This document shows, in pieces, positions 45,235-56,383 of a DNA stretch of 64,000 bases. This DNA is from Acridotheres tristis (lineage: Eukaryota > Chordata > Aves > Passeriformes > Sturnidae), in the NCBI GenBank assembly GCA_037013685.1, contig CM072892.1, forward strand, positions 806,001 to 870,000, given 5' to 3'. Within the stretch, counting starts at the first letter, position 1, and every line of letters begins with the position of its first letter. Below the pieces are notes generated by a model. The model had not been told where the DNA came from, ran no database searches, and saw nothing but the letters and a program-made list of their open reading frames with translations. Both the position numbers and the translations under genes were made by a program.

Positions 45235-45850
45235 TGCTACTTCCCCTTTTTTCAAGCCTTACCTGCTACACTTTGTCATACAAGTTACATCCAGAACCTT
45301 CAAATGTTCATTAAATTGATCAGCTTTCCTCCTTTTCCCTTTTCAACCCTTACCTGCTACACTTTCTCATGCAAGTTATATCCAGAACCTTCAAATGTTG
45401 ATTAAATGGATAAGGTTTCCACCTTTTCCCTTTTCAAGCCTTACCTGCTACACTTTGTCGTGCAAATTATATCCAGGACCTTCAAATGTTCATTAAATTG
45501 ATCAGGTTTGCTACTTCCCCTTTTTTCAACCCTTACCTGCTACACTTTCTCATGCAAGTTATATCCAGAACCTTCAAATGTTCATTAAATGGATAAGGTT
45601 TCCACCTTTTCCCTTTTCAACCCTTACCTGCTACACTTTGTCGTGCAAATTATATCCAGAACCTTCAAATGTTCATTCAATTGATCAGGTTTGCCACTTC
45701 CCCCTTTTCCCCTTTCAAGCCTTACCTGCTACACTTTGTCATACAAGTTATATCCAGGACCGTCAAATGTTCATTACATTGATAAGGTTTCCTCCTTTTC
45801 CCTTTTCAAGCCTTACCTGCTACACTTTCTCATGCAAGTTAAATGCAATA
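45235..45850. repeat. 91-bp tandem array in KLHL28 intron 1
   Basis: Seven units each contain CCTTACCTGCTACACTTTG and AACCTTCAAATGTTCATTAA. On the transcribed (minus) strand every unit therefore offers a consensus 5' splice site, GCAG|GTAAGG. It starts about 100 bases upstream of the coding exon. Confidence 0.93.
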
Positions 45851-45859
45851 TTAATCTCC

Positions 45860-47560
45860 AAATGTTCATTAATATTCTATACTGGACAAACAATTCACAA
45901 CCATCACTTTTTGTTTTTCCTCTGGAGTAAAATATCTATGGGCATTGCTAGGGTGTCTGTGCAGGGCCAGGAGCTGGAATGATGATTCCTGTGGATCCCT
46001 TGCCACTCAGGATATTCTGTGCAAGGATATTATTCCACTCAGGATATTCTGTGATTCTACATCAAGGGTTTGAGAGAACTGAACAGTGGCTGAAATAGAA
46101 ACAAACACAGATAACTACAGAATACAACTGGCTTATTTGAGACAAAGTTCTGGAAGTTCTTAAACTCCTTTTAATTTTAAAATTCCTGCAGTGCTCCTGC
46201 TGTGCCTTTCTGTGGCAGGGAGCAGCTTCATTCCCATTCCCATTCCCAGCCTTCTCTCTGGCAGCCACCCCCACAGAGCCGAGGCTGGAGCAGATTCCTG
46301 TGCTGTGGATGCACAGAGGAGCACAGCAGGAACAGGAGATCCTCTCCTGACCCTGGGGCTCTCCCCGTGCCAGGAAATCCCTGCTGGGATGCTCTGAGCC
46401 TCTGCAGAGCTCAGAGCTGCCCAGGTGAGCAGGGGGACAAGGCTGAGCACCCCGGAATTCTCAGCACTTCCAAACTGCAGCGCTGGCAGCTGCCCACGCT
46501 CCCCAGGAGCTCCAGGAGTGCCGAGGGGAGGATCCTCACTCCTCCACACAACTCCTCGTCCCCAAAGTCCCCACGTGCATCGTGACACTGGAGCGCTGGT
46601 ACCTGCTCTAATTTCAGCTCCCTGAGCACTGCCAGGGTGCAGCAGCTCTTTGTTCAGCCCCCAGAGCTGCACTGCTGACAGGTGGACGGTAGGAATTGTG
46701 TCAGGATCCTGGGCCACGGGGAAAGAATCCCATTGTTCTCCAGGGAACGCTGCAACCACCCCACTCCCGAGCCCAGCAGCTGCTGATTTGTTAAATGATC
46801 TCTGCGAGATCTCGCTTCTTTTATCTTAATAATAAGTTCATCGTTTGCACAGCTCCTTAAATGACACCTCACTTGCAGGGGAGCCCACTTAGGAGTGCTT
46901 AATTTGAAATAATCAAATGGGTTGCCAACGTTTAAATACAGAATACAATAGCAGTGACAGGGAAGGGGCTGAAAAACCTGAAAAAAATGGGATAAATAAG
47001 CTCTTCTATTATCACTCTATACTGGGAAATGAACTGAAAGAAACTAACTTGAGCACATCTGCAAAAGGCAAGAACATAGCCAGCAATATTTTCCCCATCA
47101 CAATTCTGCAGCACAAATTACACACGGAAGAATTAAAAAAATTAAAATAATAAAAAAAGCTTTACAGTAACTAGAGGAATGTATCCCCCTTTTGTGTTTG
47201 TGTTCAGTTCCTAATTTCATCATACAAACATACAAAAATCAGGAAAAACAATGCACCACCCCATGGAAAACGGAATGGTCACAGTTCAGCTGCAAAGCCT
47301 GCCAAAACACCTATAAATAATTATATTTAAGATATTCTGCAGCAACAAAACTTCGTGTACCACTCTGGTAGAACTTCTCAGCACTCCCTGCGTGGCCAGG
47401 CTCACTCATAGCATGGGTTTGCTGTTCTTTATTTCATTGTTTAGCAAGAAATCAGCAGGTGGAACACGAAGCAGCCCTGAACTGCAGCCCAGCGATCTGT
47501 GCTCACTACAGGAACCAAATGGGTATCAGATCCTTCCAAACTCATCCCCAAGAGCAGCGG
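45860..47560. other. KLHL28 intron 1, unique part
   Basis: Unique sequence of mixed composition, rising in GC towards the promoter. No exon is recognised. Confidence 0.45.
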
Positions 47561-48075
47561 CGAGTGGAAATGAAGAGGTTAGGCAGCACAGCAAAGCTGA
47601 GCGGAGGGATCGGGGAGCAGCAGGAAAAGCTGCGGGCTCTGCTCTGCCCCGAGCAGGGACCGGGCGCGGATTTTGGGAGGCGGCAGGGACGGGCAGGGGA
47701 GCGGCTGGGCTGGTTCTGGGACAGCCCCGAGCGGCTCCAACAGCCGGGGCAGAACGAAAAACGCAGAACCTGGAATTGCCAATTCCTGCTCCCCTTGTGC
47801 TTGTGCCTCACCCCGCTGCCCGAGCTCCGGTCTCGGCCGGGAGGCAGCGGCAGGTCCCGGCTGGGGAACGGGGCTCGGAGCACCGTGGGCTGTGAACGAT
47901 GTCCCAGCAGCCCAGGGTCCCTTCCAGCCCAAACCGCTCCGGTGCCTGCGGCTCCGCCGCTCTCCGCTCACACCGGGGTCTCCCCGTGCCCGGCGGGCCC
48001 CCCCGCGCACCCGCAGCCGCTCCCGCTGCACTGGCACCCCTCCCGGGGACATGGCAGCGACGGGAGGCGGCCCTG

Positions 48076-48170
48076 CGGTGTGTCCCGGTGTGTCCCGGTG
48101 TGTCCCGGTGTGCCCCGGTGTGCCCCGGTGTGCCCCGGTGTGCCCCGGTGTGCCCCGGTGTGCCCCGGTC
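48076..48170. repeat. 10-bp tandem repeat beside the KLHL28 first-exon donor
   Basis: Nine or so units of GTGTCCCGGT grading into GTGCCCCGGT. On the minus strand the array starts about five bases inside the intron after the candidate exon donor at 48175. Confidence 0.93.
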
Positions 48171-48174
48171 TCAC

Positions 48175-48245
48175 CTGTGCCGGGGTGCCCCAGGCCCGGC
48201 CCGGCCGCGCCGCCGCCGCCTCGTTCCGCCACTCCGCCACCGCCC
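48175..48245 (-). other. KLHL28: Probable KLHL28 non-coding first exon
   Basis: On the minus strand the sequence CCCGGCACAG|GTGAGACC at 48175/48174 is a strong 5' splice site in the CpG island. It is the only good donor I see upstream of the 45137 acceptor that fits a 5' UTR exon. The 5' boundary given is a guess, limited by the promoter motifs at 48248-48288. Confidence 0.4.
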
Positions 48246-48600
48246 GCTACGTCACTTCCGGCTGCCCCGCCCCGCGCGCCCCACCAATCAACGGCCGCGC
48301 CGCCGCACACACCCACACCCTCCGGTACCCGGGCGCTACCACACGGCGCACCGCGCGGGGGGGATGCGCCGAGTTCGCTTCCCCGCCGGTTTTGCTTCAG
48401 CTCTGTCCCCGCTGCTCACGCTTCTGTCTGCTTCTTCGCCACCGCTTCCGCGCCCCGTCCCGCTCGCATCGGTCTGAGAAGAAGGCGGGAAGGCACGCGT
48501 GTCCCCCCCGCTCCCCGCGGCGTGGTCGGCGCCGCGCCGGCGCGGCACGTGGCGCCCCCTGGCGACGGCGGCGTTGCCGGGCGGGGCCTTAGGGCCACCC
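48246..48600. promoter_or_regulatory. Bidirectional promoter of KLHL28 and TOGARAM1
   Basis: The region is CpG-rich and lacks a TATA box. TACGTCA at 48248-48254 overlaps ACTTCCGG at 48254-48261, a CRE-like plus ETS composite, and a CCAAT box lies at 48284-48288. Head-to-head housekeeping genes often use ETS, CRE and CCAAT elements in shared CpG-island promoters. Start sites cannot be read from sequence. Confidence 0.6.
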
Positions 48601-48702
48601 ATGGCCGCGGCCTCGGGCCATGGCGGAGCCGCCGCCCGGAGCCGCCGCACCGCGGGGCCGCGGCCGGGCCTGGGAGCGCGGCGGCTCCGCGCGGGACGGT
48701 GA
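48499..48702 (+). other. Upstream open frame overlapping the TOGARAM1 start
   Basis: An ATG at 48499 and a second in-frame ATG at 48601 (context CACCCATGG) open a frame that runs past the TOGARAM1 ATG at 48620 and stops at 48702. If the transcript starts upstream, it would compete for initiation. It encodes MAAASGHGG and an arginine-rich tail; no known product. Confidence 0.35.
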
Positions 48703-50182
48703 CGACGGCACGGGGCCCTCCGGCCCCGCTCACAACGGTTGGGACACGGAGACCCCTGGCCGCGCTTTGAACGGTCCGGGCACGGATGCCGCCGGCCCCA
48801 TTCACAACGGTTCGGACACGGAGCCCCGCGATCCCGCTGAGGACGGGCCGGGCACGGAGCCTCCCAGCCCAGCTCACAACGGTTCGGACACGGAGCCTCC
48901 CGGCCCGCTGGAAGACACGGAGCCCCCCGATCCCGCTCAGCACGGGCCGGGCACGGAGCCCCCCGATCCCGCTCAGGACGGGCCGGGCACGGAGCCCCCC
49001 GATCCCGCTCAGCACGGGCCGGGCACGGAGCCCCCCGATCCCGCTCAGGACGGGCCGGGCACGGAGCCCCCCGATCCCGCTCAGGATGGGCCGGGCACGG
49101 AGCCGCCCAGCCCGCAGCAGGACGCGGCTCTCCTGGCGGGGCCGGAGCTGTCGCTGGTGCCGCCGGAGCTGCACGCACGGCTGCTGGACCGGCGGGACTA
49201 CCGCGGCCGTGCTCAGGCCGTGGAGCAGCTGCGGCGGGCGGTGGAGAGCTGCAGCCCCTCCGCGCTGGGCTCCGCTCCCTCCGCCGCCCTGCTGGGGCTG
49301 ATCGCGCTGCTGGACGCGCTGCTGCACGACCCCAACTTCGCGGTGGCGCGGGGGGCTCTGGAGGTGACCCGGCTGCTGGCGCTGCGCCTCGGCCGCCGCG
49401 TCCCGGCCGTGCTGGCCCCGCTGGTGTGCGCGGCCGCCCGGGCTCTCGGCGACGCGCAGCCGGCCATGCGGCGGGACAGCGCTCGGCTGCTGCTGCGGCT
49501 GATGGCGGCGGCCGGGCCGCGGCCCGTGCTGCGCCTGCTGCTGCAGGAGCGGCTGCTGCGGCACCGCAGCGCCCGGCTCCGCGAGGAGCTGCTCAACACG
49601 TGCATCGCCGCGCTGCTCACCTACCCCGCCGCCGAGCTGGAGCTGCCCCAGCTGGCGGCCGCCCTGGCGCCGGCGCTGCTGGACGCCAAGCGCAGGGTCC
49701 GGCACGCTGCCATGGAGGCGTTCGCCGCGCTGGCCTCGGCGCTGGGCCCCGGCAGCACCGGAACGCTGCTCCGAGCCCTGGACAACGTGGAGCTGCGGGC
49801 CGGCGGAGCGGGGGTCGTGCGAGCCGTGCAGGCTCGGCTGGCCAGGAAGGTGCTGCCCAAGCTGGGCGAGCAGGGACTCGTGGAGTACGGCGTGCCCTTG
49901 TTGCCGTCCTCCGGGCACTGCCGCGGGTCGTGCCCGCCGCCCGGAGCCGACACCGAGTGGCTGCTGATGGGCAGCAGGAGCCGGAGCGCTCACGGGCACT
50001 GCGGGCACCCCGCCTGCCCAAATGCGCTGCACGGCCCCGCCTGTGCCCAGCGGGGACTGAGCCCCCGGAGAGTCCTGAGTGCCGGCAGAGGAAAAAACAA
50101 GCTGCCCTGGGAGAACGAGCTGCCCGCCGGCAGGGAAGGTGGCTCGGCAGGGAGGGTGCCTGTCGCGAAGGGTGTGGAGCAG
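48620..50182 (+). CDS. TOGARAM1: TOGARAM1 exon 1 (repeat region and TOG2 domain)
   Basis: The ATG at 48620 has a strong context (GGCCATGGCG). Residues 1-30 are basic and proline-rich. Residues about 31-168 are a 12-residue repeat (GTEPPDPAQDGP type). Residues about 184-417 are one TOG/HEAT array that aligns with the second TOG domain of human TOGARAM1 (ELHARLLDRRDY, CIAALLTYPA, APALLDAKRRVRHAAMEAFA). A conserved linker follows (DTEWLL, VLSAGRGKNKLPWENE). The exon ends GAGCAG|GTACGT, phase 0. The human protein has another TOG domain before this one; none is visible here. The minus-strand frame across the exon is a GC-driven shadow. Confidence 0.93.
48712..49122 (+). repeat. TOGARAM1: 36-bp coding minisatellite in TOGARAM1 exon 1
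   Basis: About eleven units: five near-perfect copies of the TEPPDPAQDGPG codons at about 48920-49105 and degenerate HNGSDTEPP-like copies before them. The unit is a multiple of three, so the frame is kept. It lies where the TOG1 domain is encoded in mammals. Confidence 0.93.
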
Positions 50183-50896
50183 GTACGTAACTCCCTGGGT
50201 GCCTTTATGCTTGAGGCATTTCCAAAGGGAGGATGAGGAGTTGTCAAAGGCTCGTTAAAGTGACAGATGTTTGGGAGGTATGGCTGCTGGTTCATGTTTC
50301 ATCGAGCTAGACACTCAGATCCCTCTGGAAAGGCAAATTTGGGAATTCTTTATGTCAGATTCAACCAAGCGATTTACCAGATCACTTGAATGTTTTTTCT
50401 GAGGTTAGTTGAACTACCTGAGACACTTCTTAGGTCTGACAGCCCTGGCATGACTCTGACATGTCAACAATGACAGGTGAACCCCTGGGAATGAGCATAA
50501 AAGTGGGGAAAACCACTGTATGTGTATATTTATCTGTATGTTTGTGTTTGAAAGCGTGGGACTGACTGCAATTTTCCCTGTTTGGGGGAAAACTGAGCAC
50601 CTCCTTCAGCTCAGGCTCTGAAGGCAGAGCTGTGGGATGGGGCTGAGCCCGGGCTCTTTGGGATAAACCTGGGAGCTGCCAAGTGCCTGTGTGGCTCTTG
50701 CTCCTTGGGCTTATCCAACCTGGAAAAATGTAGGTCAGGCTGGAATAAGGATTCTGGTTGAGTTTGAGTGTAATCACCTCCTGACCACGTCAGCAGCTGG
50801 AAACGGGAGGAACCTCTGGAAAATTGTCCAGGTTCTTTTTCCTTTGCCAATGGTTCTGTGAAGTGTTTTGGATACCACACATCTCTGTGTGGTGGT

Positions 50897-50928
<32 letters not shown>

Positions 50929-51749
50929 CAAGTGGACACGTTTGATTGATCATAGGTGTGAGGGAGCCGAAGCAAACAGCTCCTCAGGAAATGAGAGGCT
51001 GTGCAGAGGAGACTCCTCAGTGCCACATTCACGCACTCAGATTTTAATTCTCAGTTGCTTGGTAACTCGTTGCTGGGCTGGGTGAGGTCATGGACAGTGA
51101 GAGCTCCTCTGCAGCCTGGCTGTGGGGCAAAATAAACTCAGCTCATGTTTCTGGACTGTCAAACCTTGAAGTTCATGCCTGGACTTGAATGCTCATCTCT
51201 TTCCTTGGTGCCTGTGTTGCCTTTCCTGAGGCTCCTGAAGATGTCTGTGTCCCCCTGAGCTGATGAATCAGTTCCCTTGGGAAATCTGCAGACAGGGCTG
51301 GCACAACAAGATGTGTAGGAAACACCTCTGGAGGAAGAAGGGTTTCCTTTTTGGGGGAGTTTTTCAGTATTAACTAATACAGCTTGTAAAAAAGCAACAA
51401 CAGTGCCAGTGTTCTGCTGGCAGGTTGGGCCAAGCCATGTGCTGCTGCTGGTTTTTTGTAGCTGTGAACAAAAAGCAAGTTAATACAGGCACCAACACCT
51501 GGCTGGGGCTTGGAAAGGAGGAACCTTCCCTGCCTGGGACAGCCCCTCTCCAAGGAAGTCAGGGAGGGGCTCTGGAAATGCTCCCTTCCTGAAAGGGATG
51601 AACCTTTTGTACGTGGGGTTGTGGTTTTTATTTCTGTAACGTGGGAGGAGTTTCCAGCCCTGCAGAGAGGGAGAGAAAGCAAGGAGCTTGTGGATTCTGT
51701 TTGTTTGGTGTGTGAAGTGCGTTTGGGGCTGGGGTAAATCATCAGTTCC

Positions 51750-51950
51750 TGCAATGGTTTGGGTTAAAGGGACCTTAAATCCCAGCCCTGCCATGGCAGG
51801 GACACCTCCCACTGTCCCAATGTCCAGCCTGGCCTTGGGCACTGCCAGGGATCCAGGGGCAGCCACAGCAAATCTGGGAATTCCAGCCCAGCCAGGAATT
51901 CCCAATTCCCAACATCCCATCCATCCCTGCCCTCTGGCAGTGGGACCTGA
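51750..51950 (-). repeat. CR1 LINE 3' end
   Basis: A reverse copy beginning GGTTTGGGTTAAAGGGACC and containing the GGGACACCTCCCACTGTCCC core. Confidence 0.8.
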
Positions 51951-52154
51951 TTTGGCACAGGATGAATTGGAGTCCTGTTGGCCAGACCCCAGTTACTGCA
52001 GAGGAAAATTCAAACACCTTTAATGGTGCAATATTGACCTGATGGCTGTCGTTGACACCTTTGCTGCTCCTTCATCTCATCCTGATCCTTTGTCTCATCC
52101 CATCTGCATGAAACTCTCTGGGGCAGGGGACACTTTGTTCAGTGATGCTGGTGA

Positions 52155-52385
52155 GCACAGGGACGTGAGGGAATGGCTGGAGCTGGGCCAGGGGGGTCAG
52201 GCTGGATTTTGGGAAAGGTTCTTCCCTCCCCCAGAGGGTGCTGGCACTGCCCAGGCTCCCCAGGGAATTCCAGAGCTCCAGGAGAGTTTGGACACCAGGG
52301 ATGCCAGGGTGGGATTGTTGGGGGGGTCTGTGCAGGGACAGGAGTTGGACCTGTGGGTCCCAACTGAGAATATTTCATGATTCTG
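52155..52385 (+). repeat. CR1 LINE 3' end, third subfamily
   Basis: It has GGGAAAGGTTCTTCCCTCC, CCAGGAGAGTTTGGACACC and the tail ATATTTCATGATTCTG. It is an inverted match to 13385-13640 and 34840-35110. Confidence 0.8.
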
Positions 52386-53484
52386 TCTTGGATGCAAGAA
52401 GGTGAATTGTGTTTTCAGTCTGGGAATGTAAAGCTGGCTGGTGCTCCCTGGACTGAAGACATTCCAGGAGCTGTGAGAGTCCAGCTCTTGTCCCTGGGCC
52501 ATCCAGCAGCCAGGATCTGTGTGGGAAGTTAGCCCTGGATCTGCCCTTAACTCCCAGTAAGGAAAATTCATTTATCCTGCATAAATCTCAAGATAGTCGA
52601 CTGGTTTCTGTACATGTCAAATATTAATTCAGACATTCCTTTGAAATGAACTTGCTTAAAAATTAACTTTTGGAGTCATTCTGTGGCTGAAAGGATGCAG
52701 GGCAGTAGCTTAATGTTTAAAGCTGTTTTCCTGCCAGCATTTTTGGGGTCATGTTACAGCGTGGTTGTCCCAGGCTGTGTCTAGACTTTCCTGATCAGAT
52801 AAGGTGTGAGTAGAACATGTGTAAGTTAATGTGTACTAAAAATAAAAGGTAGATAAGGCACATTGACTTCGGGGGTTTGTCTGGGAGCTGTGGATTCTCC
52901 ATCCCTGGAGGTGTTCAGGTGTTGTAGGGCAGGTTGGAATATTGAATATTCCAGGGTGAACATTCCCCCTGGGACACACAGACCCTGTCCCTGCTGCTGG
53001 AGGTGCCTTTTGGTACCCAGAGATTCCTTTTGGGGGAAACAAGAGCATTTGAACATTTCACTGCACATTTAAGCCCTTTCACAAAGTTCATGTGAACTCT
53101 GGGATCTTCCCTCACTTTGTGTGGAATTCTTCTCATTTCCATATTGTTCTGATAACTGCAGAACTTGATAACTCAGCTTTGTGGAGAGCTCTGAGTGTTC
53201 AAATGGCCTGGGAAATCAGATTTATGGGACAAAACCTCTTTGTTTTTCAAGGATCAGAGGGACACAGAGGGTGACCAGGGTGTGGGATAAAGGTGCCCCT
53301 TCCTTGGGTGTCCCTCTGGGACCTGAGCCCTGCTTTTTCTGGAGATTTTGGGGAAATATTGTTCTGTCTTTGTGTGGTGTTGGTCTCTGTGGGAGAACAT
53401 TCCTCATGCTGCTGGTGTTGGAATTCCCAGAGCACCTTTGGTGTCATCCAGTGGCACAGGGAAGGGATGCAGGGAGGGAATGTT

Positions 53485-53645
53485 TCCATTCCAGGTTGGA
53501 CACTGGGGCTTGGAGCAGCCTGGGACAGTGGGAGGTGGGATGGGATAATGGGATGGGATCCATGGGATGGGATGGGATCCTTGGGAAAGGATGGGATGAA
53601 ATTTAAGATCCCTTTCCACCCAAACCATTCCAGGATTCCATGATG
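53485..53645 (+). repeat. CR1 LINE 3' end with GGGAT expansion
   Basis: The CR1 tail is interrupted by a small GGGATGGGATAATGGGATGG-type expansion. The terminus is CCATTCCAGGATTCCATGATG. Confidence 0.7.
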
Positions 53646-54735
53646 GGTCACTCTCAGGGGCTGTGCTTTGATAATCAGGTTACCAATTCCTGTGGAATTT
53701 AAAGGAATCTGAACCCTTTTGAGAAATCCCTTTGCTAGGATCTGTTTTCTACTCCAGGGAAACATGTGGCAGCTTTGGGTTTGCTTTCTTTCCCCAAGGC
53801 TGTGTTTAGTGAATTTGCAATGCTGTAATTATAATTTGGGTAGAAGGCAGCAGAGTTTTCACTCCTGGAGATGGGGTGGGAGCAGCTGAGTGAAGCTGTG
53901 CACTCATGGCAGTGTTGGAATTGACTCCTGCATGTGTTGCTTTATGGAAAAATGGGATGGAAGTTTATCCTGTACCAGCTCCTAAGGAGAAAATTCCCTT
54001 TATGCCAGCTGAAACCAGGCTGTGGTGGTTTGTACAAGGAATATTTCATTATGGACTGAAGGATCCGTGGATGGAATGATGTTTGGTGATTGCAGGAATG
54101 GCAATGCCAAGGTCTCACATCACATATCCCAACTTGCAATAATCTGGAATAAAGCACTTCAGCATTTTCCTGCTCTTCTTTTCATCCTGTGTCCCTCAGA
54201 AGGGAGAACAGAGTTAATACAGCCTGGGAATTACTTAAATCACTGATTTTACTATTTAAATCAGAAATTTATTTAAAGCATGACCTTTTCTTTGTTAAAT
54301 ATTGGTATTATTGAGATCTTCTCCCTACCTGTAGCCAGTTTTCAGTCAAAGCTGCTGGTGTTGCCAGGTACAGTTTTAGACTGAATCTGGAGTGTGTGGT
54401 TTGCAAGAAACTGTTCCACTCTGAGATTTTGGGGTTCTGTTGTCTATTTAAACACTTCCCCATCTAAAGTATATAATTCAAAAGGTCAATGTTCAATTTT
54501 AAGATTTAATTTTTAAAATAGTGCAATTCTCTACCAGTTTATTTGGGGTTTTTTTTCCCTTTCAGTGTGAGTAGTTTTAACCTGTATTTTAGTAAGACCT
54601 GCAAAAACAGCTCAAATGCTTTCCAATGCTTAAAACATTTGAATATTGGGTAGGTAGGAAGGCAAAGCTAGTGTGAAAATGTTTGTAACTGTGCTGTTCC
54701 ATTTCACACACACTTTATTTTGCTTTTCCCTACAG

Positions 54736-54871
54736 TTGGCTGCATCCAATGATTTCCTTCACTCCCCGAAGCTCGGGGGAGTCCCAGGCAGTGCAGATTT
54801 GTTTTCCAGCAGGAGCAGAGCCCCCAGGCCTTTCCTGGAGCTGAACTCAGAACATTCTGCCCTCGGTGCTG
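54736..54871 (+). CDS. TOGARAM1: TOGARAM1 exon 2
   Basis: The acceptor is CTTTTCCCTACAG and the exon starts in phase 0 with LAASNDFLHSPKL, which fits the human linker reading YDFIPSAKL at the same position. It ends GGTGCTG|GTGAGT in phase 1. It is part of the disordered, serine-rich linker between TOG2 and TOG3. Confidence 0.85.
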
Positions 54872-55349
54872 GTGAGTGGGGGCACAGCTGGAGCTGCCAA
54901 GGCTCAACACATTTTAGTGTTTCAGTAAGCAGCAGGATGTGAAAAGCCTGGGCAAGACCAGACCTGAGGGATTGTGGCCCTGTGGCCCTGGGCTCTGTCC
55001 TTGTCCCCTTTGGGGAATCCTGCCCTTGCCAAGTTTGCTGCCTCGCTGTGGTTTGGGTTTTAAGGCACACACTCAAAGGGGGGATTGTTCCAGGGGGTTC
55101 TTTTGCCCCTCCCCTGCAATTCCCAGCTGGAGCAGTGCCCTGGAAGAGCAGCCAGTCCTTTTCCCTTTTTCCCTCTGAGCTGCTTTCTGAGGTTGCTTAG
55201 AGACTCTGGAATGAAGCACTTGGAGTGAATTCGAGTTTCACACTCAGAGCTGCACAGAGTCTGCGTTCCCCCTGAAATATTATTGGATATTCTCTGTTGG
55301 GCACCACGTGTGAGGTGTTGATGTGGTTCTTTGTGTTCTCTTTTGGAAG

Positions 55350-55484
55350 GTGCTCTGGGCTCCCACCAGCCCCAGATCTCAGGGAGATGTGGGACACTTG
55401 GATACCCACAGGCACGTGGGAAGAGTGGCAGCGTGGGCTCTGATTTGCAGTTTTTGGGATTGAATAATTGTCAGCAGGACAAAG
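55350..55484 (+). CDS. TOGARAM1: TOGARAM1 exon 3
   Basis: The acceptor TCTCTTTTGGAAG completes a glycine codon. The exon encodes GSHQPQISGRCG and the well conserved GKSGSVGSDLQFLG block. It ends GACAAAG|GTATGT in phase 1. A short run of GTCACCTTGGA repeats follows in the intron at about 55515-55562. Confidence 0.93.
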
Positions 55485-56086
55485 GTATGTGGCTTCTGCC
55501 AGTGGCAGAACATGTCACCTTGGAGCTGTCACCTTGGAGTTGTCACCTTGGAATTGTCACTTTGTTTCCTCTGCTTCCCTAAGAAATGGAAACTCTTACT
55601 GGAAGTTGTTCAGTCCCTCTCCACGTGGCTCCTCTTTCCTGTGTGATTTAATTTGTGTTTGTTAATTTACAGCCCCACCTTTGATCTCTGACTGTGTCAG
55701 GGTGTCAGAGAAAAGGTGCTGGCTGCTCTGGGAGGGTCACAGCACTGTTTGATCTGCTTGCATCACTTTTTTTTTTTTTTAATGTAGTTCTCCAAAACAT
55801 GCCTGAGAAATCGTTTTGAAGCTTAAACTCACATTTGGAGGGGAATGCAATTTGCAGAGTGAAGTTGGTTGATTTGTCTGCTTGCTTGGGCAAAACCTTC
55901 AGGCTCTGACTGCCTAGTGGTGCATGATTTCATGGGAAATTATTCTTGTGATAGATTATTTCATGGGAAATTGTTTTTATGGTGCATTATTTCACTGAAA
56001 ATCATTCTTACAGTGTATTATTTCATTATAAATCCTTATTCCAAGACCCACTTACCACAAATACTGTTCTCATTTTCTTTGCTCAG

Positions 56087-56383
56087 TTTGTTCCAGCCTC
56101 AGTTTTTCCAGCAAGACCCAGAGAAGTTTTTGCACTCAGCCAGAGCCCATCATGTCCTTCCAAGGTGCCAGTGCCAGCCAGGGCACCTTCATCCTGCCCT
56201 CCTTCCCCTTGTCATCCCCCAGGAACAGCCCCAAGCGCCTCTGCTCTGCTGCTGCCTCTCCAGGGAAGTGCCAGGAGGATCCCAGGAGCCTCTCCAGCTC
56301 CTGGCCCCTCAAAAGCTTCCAGGGGCTGCCTAAGGCTGGCTGCCAGAAACAGCTGCTGAGCCAAAAGCCAGGAGACAGCACAG
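56087..56383 (+). CDS. TOGARAM1: TOGARAM1 exon 4
   Basis: The acceptor TTTCTTTGCTCAG opens a valine codon, then CSSLSFSSKTQRSF. Conserved blocks are TFILPSFPLSSPRNSPKR and SSSWPLKSFQGL. It ends AGCACAG|GTGGGA in phase 1. The internal ATG at 56152 is not a start. The intronic tandem array begins immediately at this donor. Confidence 0.94.

Larger units (their letters stand above)
50183..54735 (+). other. TOGARAM1: TOGARAM1 intron 1
   Basis: A 4.55-kb intron with three CR1 copies (listed separately) and a short (TTTTG)n run at about 50900-50925. It holds no exon I can recognise. Confidence 0.8.

Noticed and set aside
47459..48592. 377-codon plus-strand frame upstream of TOGARAM1, considered as a missing TOG1 exon
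   Set aside because: Its translation has no TOG or HEAT pattern and runs through the 10-bp promoter repeat.
48416..50032. 538-codon minus-strand open frame across TOGARAM1 exon 1
   Set aside because: It is the antisense shadow of a GC-rich coding exon. The plus frame has recognisable TOG-domain sequence; this one has none.
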